Positions 1-32,325 of a DNA stretch of 64,000 bases are shown here, piece by piece; position 1 is the first letter of the stretch, and each line of letters starts with the position of its first letter. The stretch comes from Gonocerus acuteangulatus (lineage: Eukaryota > Arthropoda > Insecta > Hemiptera > Coreidae): the NCBI GenBank assembly GCA_946811695.1, contig OX328125.1:54644885-54708884 (forward strand), written 5' to 3'. The position numbers and the translations under genes were made by a program. Under the pieces are notes generated by a model. The model had not been told where the DNA came from. It saw only the letters and a program-made list of their open reading frames with translations, and did not search any database.

Positions 1-584
1 TACAAATCTAATGCATTACAGTACCATTAGCAGATTTTGCTGGCCTGACCAAGTGTATTCTTCATAGTCCACCGTATCCAAGGCTCCACCACTCTTCCAG
101 GATCCCAATATGAATTTTCAGACATTCTACGGTCTTCTGGGGACCATTTAGTTCCTACAGAATATGACATATTTTCTAACATTTTATCCTGAATTAAATT
201 ACCTTAATGGGCTCAAGATCGATATGTCATAACAATTTAAAATTAAAAAGACTCGGAGTACCTAAAACGCGTTATTCCAGTAAAACCCATAAGTAGCTAG
301 TGTAAGATAAGAACAATCTCTTAAAAAGACTTTTTTTAAGATTACGAGGTATGATCGGCAAGGTTTTAGGCTTATCCAAGAATAAAAAAAGCGCTCATCT
401 TGAGCGATCGGAGGTTTGTGAGGAAATTTCACTACTTATAGATTTTAAGTTTCCGATTTTTATCGTGGTTTTTGGAATCAAACTATATTCAATGAGTATA
501 AAAGCGACTTGAGGGTCTCCCCGTTGCCTAGTGGCAGAGGCCAAGTATTCTCATCCGCTTGGAGTCCTGCCTGCCGCAGACTAA
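1..584. other. AT-rich sequence without a recognised gene
   Basis: No coding exon, RNA gene or clear repeat end was recognised here. The short open frames near 478-694 run through the arm of the inverted repeat described next and have no protein-like character. Confidence 0.5.
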
Positions 585-1529
585 CAAGGGGAGTATACAG
601 CGATGGGGTCACCGATCTGGACCATTTTTTTCTGGTGATTCTACATCGAAAAATAGTCGGCACGTGTCCAAGCGTTCCGACCAATGCGCCTTAGGAGCCG
701 AGAAATAAAATAAAATAGGTTGAAAGTGCTTTATTTTTTATATCGAGTTTAGAAAATAATAATAATAAATAATATCGACATGATTTTTTCATCAATTCAT
801 TTGTTTTATAGAGTAGATTAAAAGAAAAATATTATCATTAAACAATAATTTATATTTCGTCAAATAAATTCAAAAATATGCTTACGTTTTCAAGTAAACT
901 AGTATTTTTTCAAGTAAACATACATTTTTTTACACCAAAAATAATAGCAGATTTAAAATCAGCACCCCAAGAAACCCTAATGTGGTAAATACCATTGAAA
1001 ACAAAAATTAATGATTTTTCCCAGTCTGGAAGAGACTAAAAATTTGTAAGCGATAAAGTAACGTGACTTTTTGAAATTCAATATCTCCCCTTGAGATAAT
1101 CCGATTTTTACGTCATTGAAATCATTCAAAAGAAGAAAGACTCCTTTTTCTAACCATATAAATGACTATTGTATTATCTCAAAAGGTACTTGTATAAAAT
1201 GGTTCTCAAAATAAAAATAAAATATAAACTTTTTTGCATATGACGTCAATCCCAGAACACGTAGAAACACCCCGATTAAAAGAAAATGTGCCACATTTGG
1301 GCCTTTATTGACCATCCATGTTTGGTTTGAATCGGGTAAATATTCTTTGAAATATGGCCGGATTGTTGAATCTTTAACAAAATTTTAAGGGTCCCCCCTT
1401 AGCGAATTTAAAATACATTTTTTGCAATGTATTTACGAACGCTCGGACACGTGTCGACTATTTTTCGATGCAGAATCACCAGAAAAAAAAGTTCAAGATC
1501 GGTGACCCCACCGCTGTATACTCCCCTTG
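585..1529. repeat. Inverted repeat, 93-bp arms 585-677 and 1437-1529
   Basis: The left arm (CAAGGGGAGTATACAGCG onward) and the reverse complement of the right arm agree over about 93 bp with a few mismatches. Both arms contain CACGTGTC. About 760 bp of AT-rich sequence without a recognisable gene lies between them. The layout suggests a non-autonomous foldback or terminal-inverted-repeat element. No target duplication was identified, so the superfamily is open. Confidence 0.6.
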
Positions 1530-2562
1530 TAAGCTCATTAATCTATAGCTAAATAAATTCCCTGTTTTGCCATGGATGTTTAGGAAAGGTGGCGACCTTT
1601 ATATGGCCCGGCCTGAACGAAGATGTGGGGGGACTTTACTCAGGGAAACAATTCATTTATGTACGAAACTCCCCAATCCATGCCTATACCATGGCCATAT
1701 CCCATATTTTCTTAGATGAGCAGGAAATTGTTTGGAGGAATTGAAGATTTCTACATGAATATGAGCACGTTTGATTTATTAGATATTCTCTCATTTTCTT
1801 GATATTTATTTGTGCTATAAAGTAATTTTCTTTAGTTCAGATAAATTCATTTACGAAGCTTCTTGTCCTAGAAAATGAAAGAAAAGGATCTTCGGACTTG
1901 TACTCAGGGATGTAAGGCTCGAAGAGAATCAGTACATGGTGAAGAAACTCTCATGTTGTCAAGAGCTAAATGTTGATGAAATTGCTCTTGAAGAGATGCT
2001 GTAATGCTTAGAGGAAACCTTTTCTCAGACTCATCCTCAAAATGCATACTCTTACGGAGCTTGTATGTAATGGCTTGTATGTTAGAGGTGTCGTCACGTA
2101 ATGCCTTCTTTAGATCACAGCATCATTATCATGAACTACACGTAGCAGTTCTCATTTAAAGATGTCTGCCGACGACATAACAAGCACAAAACCATGACAG
2201 CTATTCGGTTTCAAGTTGTATTGTTGCGCACTTTTACCCAAATTATCTTATAAACGCAGAAGTGTTAATTAATTGAACCGTCATTTGGCAATAAAACTCT
2301 CAGCTCCGTCAATAAAGGACAGTTAAGTGGGAGTTTGTTTTTATTTAATTCTTACGAGTAAACCCTAACCTGCTCCTATTTAACGAATATAAACAAACTT
2401 CAAAATTTGTCGTGAAGGAATTTGACGTTTTTCATTTTACCGAAGATCTTCCTTCTCTGTTAGCAACTTCGTACTTTCAAACATGGCTCGTCAAGCTTCT
2501 GCTGTTCCCGAAAAGAGGCTTAATATTACAGCTCTGAAGATGATAGCAGGATGTGCTGATTT
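1530..2562. other. Unassigned region with a possible SINE-body fragment
   Basis: Around 1562-1615 a stretch (GGAAAGGTGGCGACCT, then GGCCCGGCC) resembles the body block shared by the SINEs at 33.7, 43.9 and 56.0 kb. An ATG near 2483 opens a short frame of about 45 codons with no recognisable domain, and I do not call it a gene. Nothing else was recognised. Confidence 0.35.
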
Positions 2563-2735
2563 GGGGGGGGCTGAGAGCATTTGGGGGTATGGAATTCAAT
2601 CTAGAACTGGGAATAGTTAGCCAACTAAAACGCTATTAAGCCCAAAAAAAACTATATTTTCTTCTGAACTAAGTGATCTTATTTAATCTATTTTTAAGGG
2701 TTTCATGACATATTTTTACCGATGAATTTTACAAA
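2563..2735. mobile_element. Fragment of the hAT-like MITE family (third copy)
   Basis: A G-run followed by GGGCTGAGA, then ACTAAAACGCTATTA, GAACTAAGTGATCTTATTTA and TTTTTAAGGGTTT, matches the interior of the complete MITE at 25199-25454 in the same orientation. The CATGGGCGTATATA termini are absent, so this is a truncated or decayed copy. Confidence 0.6.
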
Positions 2736-3643
2736 TTGTAAAAAGAAAAGGAGGGAAGGGGTATATCGGAGTTAAATTTTTGATTATAAGTTAATGTTAG
2801 GTGAGTTAGTATGATATTAATGTATGGCCTATTTTCGGCTAGTAAGTCATGTGGAATTCCTCAGTGGTCTCCTAATCTGCTGTCAGTACGTATATGTTTA
2901 ACTGTTTAAGTCTCGTTACAACATATGCATGCAGCTCTGTCTTGTAGTTCCATTAGATAGGAGTGCGTTAGTAAACTGTGTCCTTAGGGAAGTCTCGTCA
3001 GAATAACTTGTTCTCGTTTCGTTAGGTTTTCTTTCGCCAATGCTTTTGTTGTGTTTTTAATCTGCCGCAATTTTTTTCAGCATTAGTCCATTTTGTTTAA
3101 AAGTCAATTAATGTCTTTTTTTGGGGGGGGGGGCTAATTTCCATAAGTCAGTTGATGTAATTTTGTTGCGTAAAAGCCCAAAAGTTGAAATGTGGCTGAA
3201 ACTATTTTTGTGAGCCCTGGCAAATAGTTTGATCATTAGGATAAATATAATATAATTAATTATGCATGAACCTAATTTGATACTTGATACTATCAGGCAC
3301 ACGCTATACCACACCGTTAACTTATTACGCTTTGAAGGGCCTGACCGAACCTTTCCAGCCTGATAATCACAAGTAGAAAGTATTGCCGTTATCGTTTCAG
3401 CTGGCTGTCTTGCTCAATTATTTCATCAATTCACTGATAATTATCGTTTAAAATCTAAATCTAAATCGTTTAAAAAAATCATACGTAGTCATTTATTGAG
3501 AGAATTCTGTGAAGCAGAAAAACATATTAGGGAAATTAGAAATCGAAGTCTCTGAATTAGACAAATCGAATTTTAACGAAATTACAAGAACATTTTTTTT
3601 AACATATTGACAGCCAACTTTTAGATTACTCGTAATCAAAGTA
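2736..3643. other. AT-rich stretch without recognised features
   Basis: No exon with a coherent protein similarity, RNA gene or transposon terminus was recognised. A G-run sits near 3123-3132. Confidence 0.4.
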
Positions 3644-3930
3644 CAGGGTGTGCCAAGAATTCGTTAAACTTGAAAAAATCGTATAAAAAAATATTTTGAC
3701 ATATTTAAAGAATTGTTTCCTTACAAGAAAGCTAATTAGCTGGATCTTTTTTTTTTTGCATCATCTAAATGATCACCGTTTCGACTTTTGCACTATTTTT
3801 AGTGACTACCGAAATTTTCAAAGACTCGTCGGCAGAGAGACCGCGAGATCGCCGACATCTCTTGGCTGATTTTTTTCTTTTAGTTGACCCAGTGTATTTG
3901 GTTTATGGATGTGACTTTTTCGTAGATTCG

Positions 3931-4655
3931 TCCGGCCGTTCGGTTACTGTTTATTCTGCTGAGCATCTGAACATGTTACGGGAATTCTTGGCCCCGGTGC
4001 TACTGGAATTTGCTGGCTACAATCGTAACACACGGTTTAAGCACCATGGGCGTATATAAGGGGGGGGGCTGCAGCTCCCCCCCCCCCGAAATTTTGATTT
4101 CCTCGGTAAACATTTTATAAAACCCTTAAAAATAAATTAAATGAGATCATTTAGTTCATAAAACATATGCTATTTTGGGTGTAATAGCGTTTAAGCTGGC
4201 TAAATCTCTTCCAAGATCTAAATTGTTAGTAATCCATACACCGGAAGTGGTCTCAGCCCCCCCGAAATTTTCCCAGCCCCCTCCGAAATTATTTTCTATA
4301 TACGCCCATGTTAAGCACGATAGAGACACTTCCAACGAGTCCCTGTCGGTGGTGAAAGAAATGTCTCCGGAAAATCTGATTTCCAGACGAGGAATTCAAT
4401 GACTTGGGATCAAGGACATGAGATGTCGCATGGCCACCCAGGAGTCCAGATCTATCCCCAGCAGACTTCTTTTTATGGGTTTATTTAAAGAGTCCTGTCT
4501 ACATCCATAAACCAAATACACTAGGTCAAACAAAAGAAAAAAATTAGCCAAGAGATGTCGGCGACCTCATGGTCTCTTTGCCGACGAGTATTCCAAAATT
4601 TCGGTAGTCGCTTAGGATAGTGCAAAGGTCAAAACGGTGGCCATTTAGAATGTGT
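3931..4655 (+). pseudogene. Mariner-like transposase fragment (broken)
   Basis: The + strand translates to a stretch with SVTVYSAEHLNMLREFLAP, then TSNESLSVVKEMSPENLISR, and further on CRRVFQNFG and NGGHLE. In this order these match the catalytic-core and C-terminal signatures of mariner-like transposases: the segment before the WFQQDGA block, the LISRxG block, and the final RL..C..NGGHiE tail. The frame is interrupted by the MITE (4045-4310), by stops after about 4400, and by loss of the N-terminal DNA-binding half. It cannot encode an active transposase. I infer the family from motif order only. Confidence 0.65.
4045..4310 (-). mobile_element. hAT-like MITE, 266 bp, with 8-bp target duplication TTAAGCAC
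   Basis: Perfect 14-bp terminal inverted repeats (CATGGGCGTATATA / TATATACGCCCATG) are flanked by an exact 8-bp duplication TTAAGCAC at 4037-4044 and 4311-4318. An 8-bp duplication is typical of hAT-superfamily insertion. G and C runs lie just inside both ends. A second complete copy at 25199-25454 lies in the opposite orientation. The insertion splits the mariner fossil and so is younger than it. Confidence 0.85.
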
Positions 4656-5039
4656 AATTTAAAAAATAAATAAATCCCAACTAATTAGATTTCTTGTAAA
4701 TGAATAATTTTTAAAATATGTCAAATGTTTTTTATACGATTTTTTCAAATGTAAACTAATTCATGTCCCACCCTGTATGTAGTTGCGGGCAGAGAAGGAC
4801 AGTTCTCCGTAAAAATGAAGTACTTATTTCACCATATTCTTCTTACTTTTTTTTCTTACAACTTTTTTTGAAGTGTGACTTCACTTCCCTCATAAACTGT
4901 TTTATAGTGGGCTCTAAGCGTTTTCAGTAGGTCCTGTTGCCATTCTCAAAGTTATAATGTGGTTCAGCTTCCCAGCTGAGGGCTGGCTCGTAAGGTTTGC
5001 TACTCTCTAGGATACTAACTTTCATAGATGTGCTAAATG

Positions 5040-5245
5040 CAGGACTATGAAAGAACTCGTGTTTAATAGCGCGTTTCCTCCCTCCCTCCATAGAAGGAAA
5101 CCCGCTTATGACGTCGACACGATGATGCAACCCAAAGCTGCGGATGAGAAATGTACACATTTCTCCGGTTCAGACCCCTTAGGAGGTTCAAATTTGTATT
5201 TATATATTCCTCCATCCCTACGCAGGAAGAAAAAGCACTAATTAA
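5040..5245 (+). mobile_element. Helentron-like family, 5' end fragment
   Basis: The sequence AATAGCGCGTTTCCTCC, the hairpin-forming TCCCTCC...GAAGGAAAC, then a CCCGCTTATGA block and a copy of the GGTTCAAATTTGTAT block, match the first approximately 180 bp of the longer copies at 15856 and 22688. The copy stops just after the position where those carry the (TA)n tract. Confidence 0.6.
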
Positions 5246-5760
5246 TATTCTTGAAATTCTAGATATCATCAAATATCTTAAAATTACCTAAAGTTGTGCA
5301 AATAAATAGTTATACCATGGATTGTTGTAATTGGCTGAAGAGACTTTGTTTGTAATTACATTTTCAAAAATAATTGGAAATATACACTACCTACCTTATG
5401 TTCTCGGTCATTAGGTTGTTTTTTTTTATTAGCCCCTGGAGTGTATAGTATATATACATTATAACGTTTAATTTAAACTTGAATAATTTTAAATTCTTAT
5501 CTATACAGATTACAATAAAATAATAACCTATCTCAAATTATAAAGCATGGGCCATGTATGTAATAATGTTTTAGATGTCCACTCCTTTATATTGCAAAGA
5601 TGCATATGGCCTGCTGAGTTATTCACAGTCAGCAAGAACAAAAAAAACCTTAAAGTATTCATCTATACTTTCAGTAGAACATATAACGCAGTTTCCGTAC
5701 CATAGAGCATATAATATAATATTCATATATACATAAATATAAAATAATATATTAATATTA

Positions 5761-5821
<61 letters not shown>

Positions 5822-7527
5822 TATAAATATATGTATATATATTTTATATTATCATTCTTCATCGTTTTAATTTTTTTTAAAATAATTTCATCCTTAGAAA
5901 ATAAAGAGAAGAAATTATATGAAATATAAAATAAAGAAAATCAATGGAAATGGTAATGTTTTATTTTTATAAAATATTTACTTGCATATTTTCACAATAG
6001 TTACGAATTATGTGTGTCGGAAATTTGATATCTGTATCCCTGCATTTTGTGTAAATTATTTGATTTATTTTTCTGATAATTGAATACTATTGATTATCAG
6101 TTATGAAAAAGAAGTGGCCAAATTTAGTCTCTCTATTTTACAGGTGTGTCTTTTGAAGCTAAGCCCAACTTTTGCTGATTTGTATTGTTGTTGTTTTTTT
6201 TTTATTACAATTATGGTAAAATAATTACTATTAGAGTTCTTTGATTAATATATCATCATGATATAGTATCAATTCATTTTTTTAAACAATTTTCAAAATA
6301 ACTATTGTTAATACTGAAACCAGATTTAGTCACTTTTACCAGTAAAAATAAGAGACTTCATACCATCTAGTCAGTTCATTGATTTTCAAATTTTGCTCGC
6401 AAACATTTTTATAATTGTAGTTTTAAACTTCTTTATATTTAATTTGATTTAAATCAGCCTCATTTCTTCTTGTTAGAATACTATGAGATATTTCTTATTT
6501 CATTAATTTAATGGCGTATATAGATTCTACAGTACTGAAATGTTTATCTGTTCACCTATCATTATTTATCTATTATTTTTATTAAAGGATATTGCAAACA
6601 TACTATTATTTAATTTCCATAAAAAAAAAAATGCAAATTATAACAATGTAAAATGTTATTTAGAAATAATTTCATAAAATACTATTACTACAAAACAGCA
6701 ATCACTTATTTATTAAATCATTTTTTCCGAAGCTAAAAATAATTGTTCAAGTTTGAGAAAATAGGTAATTTCTTAAATATAAACCAGATTTTTCACTTTT
6801 CAGTACTTTTACTTTACATGAGAAAACTTTAAAATTAATGAACCCTCAATTAGTTATTTCTTTTTAAATACCATATATGTCATTAGGAAGAAATTACACA
6901 TTTTTCCTTTCTAACAGCAAAACTCATTGTAACATTTGAATGGTCACTTTTTCTTTTGATTTACTCGCTCAAATGAAGCCTGGCAACCATAGACATAGTT
7001 TTTTAATTTGTTGATAAAAAGTATTTTTGAAGACAAAAGTTTATTTGTGAAAGTTCATCCTCAATAACAAGGAAAACTATATATTATCATACAAATAGAT
7101 AAATTGGCATGCAACAAAGCAAGTCAACAATGGCTGATTTGGCTTGAGTTATATGTTTCATTTGTGGTGATTGTGCAAAATATTGACAGGTTTATGACAT
7201 AAGTAGCACAAACCCCAAATGAATGCAATAGTAAACAATTGCTCAGTAAGTAATGATTAATGCCTAGAAAATAGACTTCCTGAAACCCTATCTGTTATCA
7301 CATCCTGTCAATTTTACACAGCTGGGTCCTTTGTGCCTTCTTTACATATTCTGTACAATTCATGTTTTTTGTGTAAAAGTAACTGAGTTTTAAAAGTATG
7401 AGAATGTTTACAAGCTGGTTCAAACGTCTCAGAAAGAAGAAATGTAGCGTTAGTTTAAAATAAAATAACTTCTATAAATACAATGTTTTTTTTAGTCAAC
7501 CTCATGCAAAATGTTATCTCATTTTAG
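5246..7527. other. AT-rich region upstream of the PH gene, with a (TA)n tract
   Basis: A (TA)n microsatellite occupies about 5764-5840. The rest is very AT-rich, with no exon recognised. The promoter and any 5' untranslated exons of the PH gene may lie here or upstream, but I cannot place them. Confidence 0.4.
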
Positions 7528-7551
7528 TATGCAGTGACAACAAAAAGCACA

Positions 7552-28036
<20,485 letters not shown>

Positions 28037-28174
28037 AACTATATGTTGCATTATGTCATTGTATATTTATGTATGTATAATAATTTATTCATGTGTATAT
28101 AAATGTCTTTGTAGTATATTTATCACTATTTAATTTTTATTACTTGAATGCTTAAGAATTATTATGATTCCAAT

Positions 28175-28181
<7 letters not shown>

Positions 28182-28249
<68 letters not shown>

Positions 28250-28300
28250 ATGTAAATAAATTATCAATACGTTTAATATTTCTTCCTTACCTGTAATAAA
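28182..28300 (+). promoter_or_regulatory. Candidate polyadenylation signals after a (TA)n tract in the PH-gene 3' UTR
   Basis: AATAAA occurs at 28255-28260 and 28295-28300, 220-265 bp after the stop codon, behind a (TA)n tract at 28182-28246. Either could serve as the cleavage signal. Confidence 0.5.
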
Positions 28301-28574
28301 ATTTGATTGGAAAATATCTGTTTAATTGACATTGATTTAGTTGAAAGGTGAGAATACTTCATCACACAGGTAAACCAAATGTCCATGATTAAACAAAGGT
28401 TTAATGTTTTATCATAATGAAGCTTTCCGAAATTATGACAAATATATATTTTTATGGTGAATATACATTTAGATTTGAATCTAAAATGGCTTTAAAATGT
28501 TATAATATTTTATTATTAAATGAAAGACCTAGTCTTAAATTAACAAAAATACTGTAGTGCTATATATAATAATA

Positions 28575-29340
28575 GTGAATAAAAAGCCTGACTCACAGGA
28601 ACTACATCATCTTAGCGCGGTTCCGTACTTATTTCTAGTAACATTTGGAAAGCTTAGAATGGAAATGAATAGCTTTTTCTTAGTATTTTGTGAAAAATTT
28701 CAACAACATCTCGAAGAAATGGGATAAATTAGGGCACACAAAGCACAGTAAACTGAAAGTAGCCAACTTACACAGAAGTGGATAATTCTTAGTCCTTATT
28801 CTTGAGGAAGGCTGTATAAGTCAATACAAGTATGTACTGAAAACATACTCTAGAACGTAAATATAGATAGGAGGATTAAAAACAACCACATGTATATGCC
28901 ATCATGATTAGCCACAGTCACTCCAAACTTAATACCATTACTAATATTACTGATAAATGCAATTTAAAACAAAAACAACCAATTAAAAAGTGAGTTAAAC
29001 AAAGAAAAAAACGGTTCAAAAGAACAAAACAAACACTTTTAAAGTTTTAAGCACTTATTTCTCTGATTGACATTGGCTCCATTGAAAATTGCTTCAGAAC
29101 CTTATTTGTAGAGAATTTAATAAGCGATCCACTTACCACGATTTCCCAACCGTTTTTGAGATATTTACAAAAATATACGAAGATCTGAAAACTTTTCATG
29201 TCCACTAATATTTTTTTTTTTTTTTAATACTTCCTTAACTCCAAACCAAAATTTAAACATCTTAGTTGAGATAATTTTCAAAGATGTAGAAAATATTTCA
29301 ATTGAATCCCACGATTCTAAGTACCCACAAGAGGAAAAAG

Positions 29341-29373
<33 letters not shown>

Positions 29374-29460
29374 GTTACAGATATCGACTAAAAAATGTTT
29401 TCATTTGTTTTCCTATGTTAAGAAACCTATAAAACAAGTACCTGCAAGCATATGAGTTCA
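28575..29460 (-). mobile_element. Helentron-like element, copy 3 (inverted)
   Basis: The left end AAAGCCTGACTCACAGGAAC, then CATCTTAGCGCGGTTCC, is the 3' end read on the - strand. Interior blocks of the family follow in reverse order (AAGCACTTATTTCTC, ATTGAATCCCACGATTCTAA, an A-run at 29337-29371). The copy stops at the centre of a palindrome near 29457, where a short + oriented piece of the same family begins. Confidence 0.5.
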
Positions 29461-29545
29461 TATGCTAGCAGGTACTCACTCATTTAATAGGTTTCTTAAC
29501 GTATAAAAACATGTGAAGCCATTTTTTAGTCGATATCTTTAACCG
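29395..29545. repeat. Palindromic junction of two Helentron-like pieces
   Basis: AAGAAACCTATAAAACAAGT and ACTCACTCATTTAATAGGTT, then TCTT, with CATATGAG/TTCATATG at the centre, form a hairpin centred near 29457. The same block is inverted on its two sides. A rearrangement, or two insertions head to head, would give this. Confidence 0.6.
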
Positions 29546-29624
29546 TTTTCAAGAAACATTAAAATACCTACTTTTCCAAACTAATATTATGTTTGGGGTA
29601 TTCAGAAATGATACGGGGTGGATT

Positions 29625-29975
29625 TGTGTAAGGGACAAACAGTTGATAGACGTTTTTGACCTAGCCTACGACAATCCCCGGATCAAGATCTACCTGTGTA
29701 CCAAGTTTAGTCAAAATCGGATGAACAGTGTGGATTTTTATAAGGAACAAACATACAAATAGACAGGTGGTAGACGTTTTTGACCTAGCCTACGACAATC
29801 CCCGGATCAAGATCTACCTGTGTGCAGAGTATGATGAAAATCGGTCAAACGGTGTGTATTTGTATAAGAAACTAACATACACACAGACAGGTGGCAGATG
29901 TTTTTGACTTAGCCTACCAGACTTTCCGGATCAAGACCTACCTTTGTGCCAAGTTTGGTCAAAATCAGTCAACAG
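29625..29975 (+). repeat. 124-bp tandem repeat, array A (direct, 3 units)
   Basis: The block TAGACGTTTTTGACCTAGCC recurs at 29647, 29771 and 29895 (exact 124-bp steps). Each unit also carries TCAAAATCGG and AAACATACA. The same unit lies inverted in the array at 30940-31740. Confidence 0.8.
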
Positions 29976-29979
29976 GGCA

Positions 29980-30935
29980 GCTTTGAGCTCCTACAAACTC
30001 TTCTTCTCCTGATACTTTTCCAAAAGTCCACTGCAAAAGCAGAAATTCATTATGTAAGGAATGATCATTAGCTGTTAGCTCCTACTAACTTCTCCTCTCC
30101 TAATACTTTTTCGAAAAGTCTACTGTAAAAGCGGAAATTCAGTACTTAAGAAATTATTATAAATGTTAGCTCCTAGGAATTCCTCTTCTCCTAATACTTT
30201 TCAAAATGTCCATCGTAAAAGCAGAAATTCAGGATGTATCAAATGATTATTAGCTATTAGCTCCTACTAACTACTCTTCTCCTGATACTTTCCGAAAAGT
30301 CCACTGCAAAAGCAGAAATTCAGTATTTAAGAAATAATTACTAGATGTTAGCTCCTACTTACTCCTCTTCTGATACTCTTGGAAATATTCACTTAAAATC
30401 AGAAATTGAGGATGTAATGAGGAACAATCATTAACTTTGAGCTCCTACAAACTACTCTTCTCCTAATACTTTCCGAAATGTCCACTGTAAAAGCGGAAAT
30501 TCAGTATTTAAGAAATTATTATAAATGTTAGCTCCTAGGAGTTCCTCTTCTCCTGATACTTTTCAAAATGTCCACCGTAAAAGCAGAAATTCAGGATGTA
30601 TCAAATGATTATTAGCAATTAGCTTCTACTAACTACCCTTCTCCTGATACTTTCCGAAAAGTCCACTGCAAAAGCAGAAATTCAGTATTTAAGAAATAAT
30701 TACTAGATGTTAGCTCCTACTTACTCCTCTTCTCCTAATACTCTTGGAAATATTCACTTAAAATCAGAAATTGAGGATGTAATGAGGAACAATCATTAAC
30801 TTTGAGCTCCTACAAACTCCTCTTCTCCTGATACTTTTCGAAATGTCCACAGCAAAAGCGGAAATTCAGCATGTAAGAAATGATCATTAGCTATTAGCTC
30901 CTACGAACTCCTCTTCTGATACTTTTTGAAACTAC
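29980..30935 (+). repeat. 91-bp tandem repeat, array B, with four-unit higher-order period
   Basis: About eleven units of 90-93 bp start with (T/G)AGCTCCTAC and contain CTCTTCTCCTGATACTTT, GTCCACTG, AAAGCAGAAATTCAG. Units beginning near 30076, 30167, 30258 and 30350 are each most like the units near 30440, 30530, 30620 and 30712, giving a higher-order period of about 363 bp. For example, the TAGGAATTCC/TAGGAGTTCC variant recurs at 30167 and 30530. An orphan unit sits at 31945-32035. Confidence 0.8.
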
Positions 30936-30939
30936 CTCT

Positions 30940-31740
30940 GTCTGTTTGGTTCCTTATACAAATCCACACCGTTCGTCCGATTTTGACCAAACTGGGCACA
31001 GTGGTAAGACTAGATACGGGGATTGTCCTAGGGTAGATCAAAAACGTCTACCATCGGTCTGTCTGTATGTTTGTTCCTTATACAAATCCACACTGTTCGT
31101 CCGATTTTGACCAAACCTGGTACACAGGTAGATCTTGAAACGGGGACTGTCGTAGGCTAGGTCGAAAACGTCTACCATCTGTCTGTCTGTATGTTTGTTC
31201 CTTATACAAATCCACACCGTTTGGCTTATTTTTACGAAACTTGGCACTCGGGTAGATCTTGATACAGGGAGTGCTGTAGCCTAGGTCAAAATCGTCTACC
31301 AGCAGTCTGTCTGTTCCTTACACAAATGCACACCGTTCGACCGATTTTGACCAAACTGGGCACACTGGTAAAACTTGATACGGGGATTGTCCTAGGCTAG
31401 GTCAAAAACGTCTACCATCTGTCTGCCTGTATGTTTGTTCCTTTTGCAAATCCACACTGTTCGTCTAATTTTGACCAAACCTGGTACACTGGTAGATCTT
31501 GAAACGGGGTCTCTTGTAGGCTAGGTCAAATACGTCTACCATCTGTCTGTCTGTCTGTATGTTTATTCCTTATACAAATCCACACCCTTTGGCCGATTTT
31601 TACCAAACTTGGCACTCGGGTAGATCTTGATACAGGGAGTGCCGTAGGCTAGGTCGAAATCGTCTACTTGCTGTCTGTCTCTGTATGTTTTTTCCTTATA
31701 CTAATCCACACCGTTTGACTGATTTTGACCAAACTGGGTC
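30940..31740 (-). repeat. 124-bp tandem repeat, array A (inverted, 6 units)
   Basis: CGTCTA anchors recur at 31045, 31169, 31293, 31409, 31533 and 31661, with steps of 124, 124, 116, 124 and 128. Each unit reads TGTTCCTTATACAAATCCAC, CCGATTTTGACCAAAC and GTAGGCTAGGTC, the reverse complement of array A at 29625-29975. Arrays A(+), B and A(-) together make a large inverted structure. Confidence 0.8.
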
Positions 31741-32154
31741 AATGATCATCTAAGACTCACAGTTCGGAGACCACAGGTTCGAAACTGAAAACCCAAACAG
31801 TTACTGGTTTGCATTATTAGATTTGGCATTTCTAATTTGCTTAATATATATATATTTTTTTTTTGCTTTTCTAGATGCATAAAGTAGGTGTATTACAGCA
31901 CGCCGGGTAACAGCTGTATTCGCTTAAAATCGGAAGTTGTATCAAACGATCATTAGCTTTGAGCTCCTATAAACTCCTCTTCTTCTGATACTTTTCGAAA
32001 TGTCCACTGTAAAAGCGGAAATTCAGTATGTAATTAGCATTTAAGGAGTATTGGCATTATCTTTATTTTTCAGGTCTTAGTTAGCAATGTAGTAGCTAAT
32101 TTACCTTTGCAGCGGACAGCAGTTCTTCCAGATGTAACATGCATAGTAATGTGA
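31741..32154. other. Spacer with an orphan 91-bp unit
   Basis: AT-rich sequence holds one isolated unit of array B at about 31945-32035 (GAGCTCCTATAAACTCCTCT and the GTCCACTG, AAAGC blocks). A B-box-like GGTTCGAAACT stands near 31778. No gene was recognised. Confidence 0.5.
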
Positions 32155-32325
32155 ATGTTTTTATTTATAAAAATTTTAATGACCATTTATGTGTAACAAA
32201 AGTTTTTAGGACGGGTTATCTACAGGTTACCACTTCTTTCTAGCCAGGATAGGCGTTTTCTTTTTCCAAAGAAAAGCCACCACACAGTAGGAGGAGTCAA
32301 ACACACAATCTTACTGTCAGGATGC
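32155..32325 (-). mobile_element. SINE type T2, inverted fragment
   Basis: On the - strand it has the T2 blocks GGCTTTTCTTTGGAAAAA, TATCCTGGCTAGAAAG and GGTAACCTGTAGATAACCCG, in the order seen in the better copy at 55915-56095. The tRNA-like head is not intact. Confidence 0.6.

Larger units (their letters stand above)
3644..4775 (+). mobile_element. Rearranged Tc1/mariner-like element with approximately 280-bp inverted arms
   Basis: The element starts CAGGGTG and ends CACCCTG, with TA on both sides (3642-3643 and 4776-4777), as expected for the Tc1/mariner superfamily. The left arm (about 3644-3925) is an inverted copy of the right arm (about 4495-4775). The right arm carries the C-terminal end of a transposase and its 3' end. 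The left arm therefore appears to be a duplicated and inverted 3' end that replaced the normal 5' half. A hAT-like MITE at 4045-4310 interrupts it. Confidence 0.7.

Noticed and set aside
2483..2640. Short frame starting MARQASAVPEKRLN
   Set aside because: About 45 codons that run into a MITE fragment; no similarity to a known protein and no splice support.
3769..4059. 96-codon open frame as a host gene
   Set aside because: Its first part is the antisense of a transposase end within an inverted arm and its second part is transposase core; it is transposon sequence.
29625..31740. CRISPR-like array
   Set aside because: The repeats are contiguous tandem units of 91 and 124 bp without unique spacers, in an animal genome.
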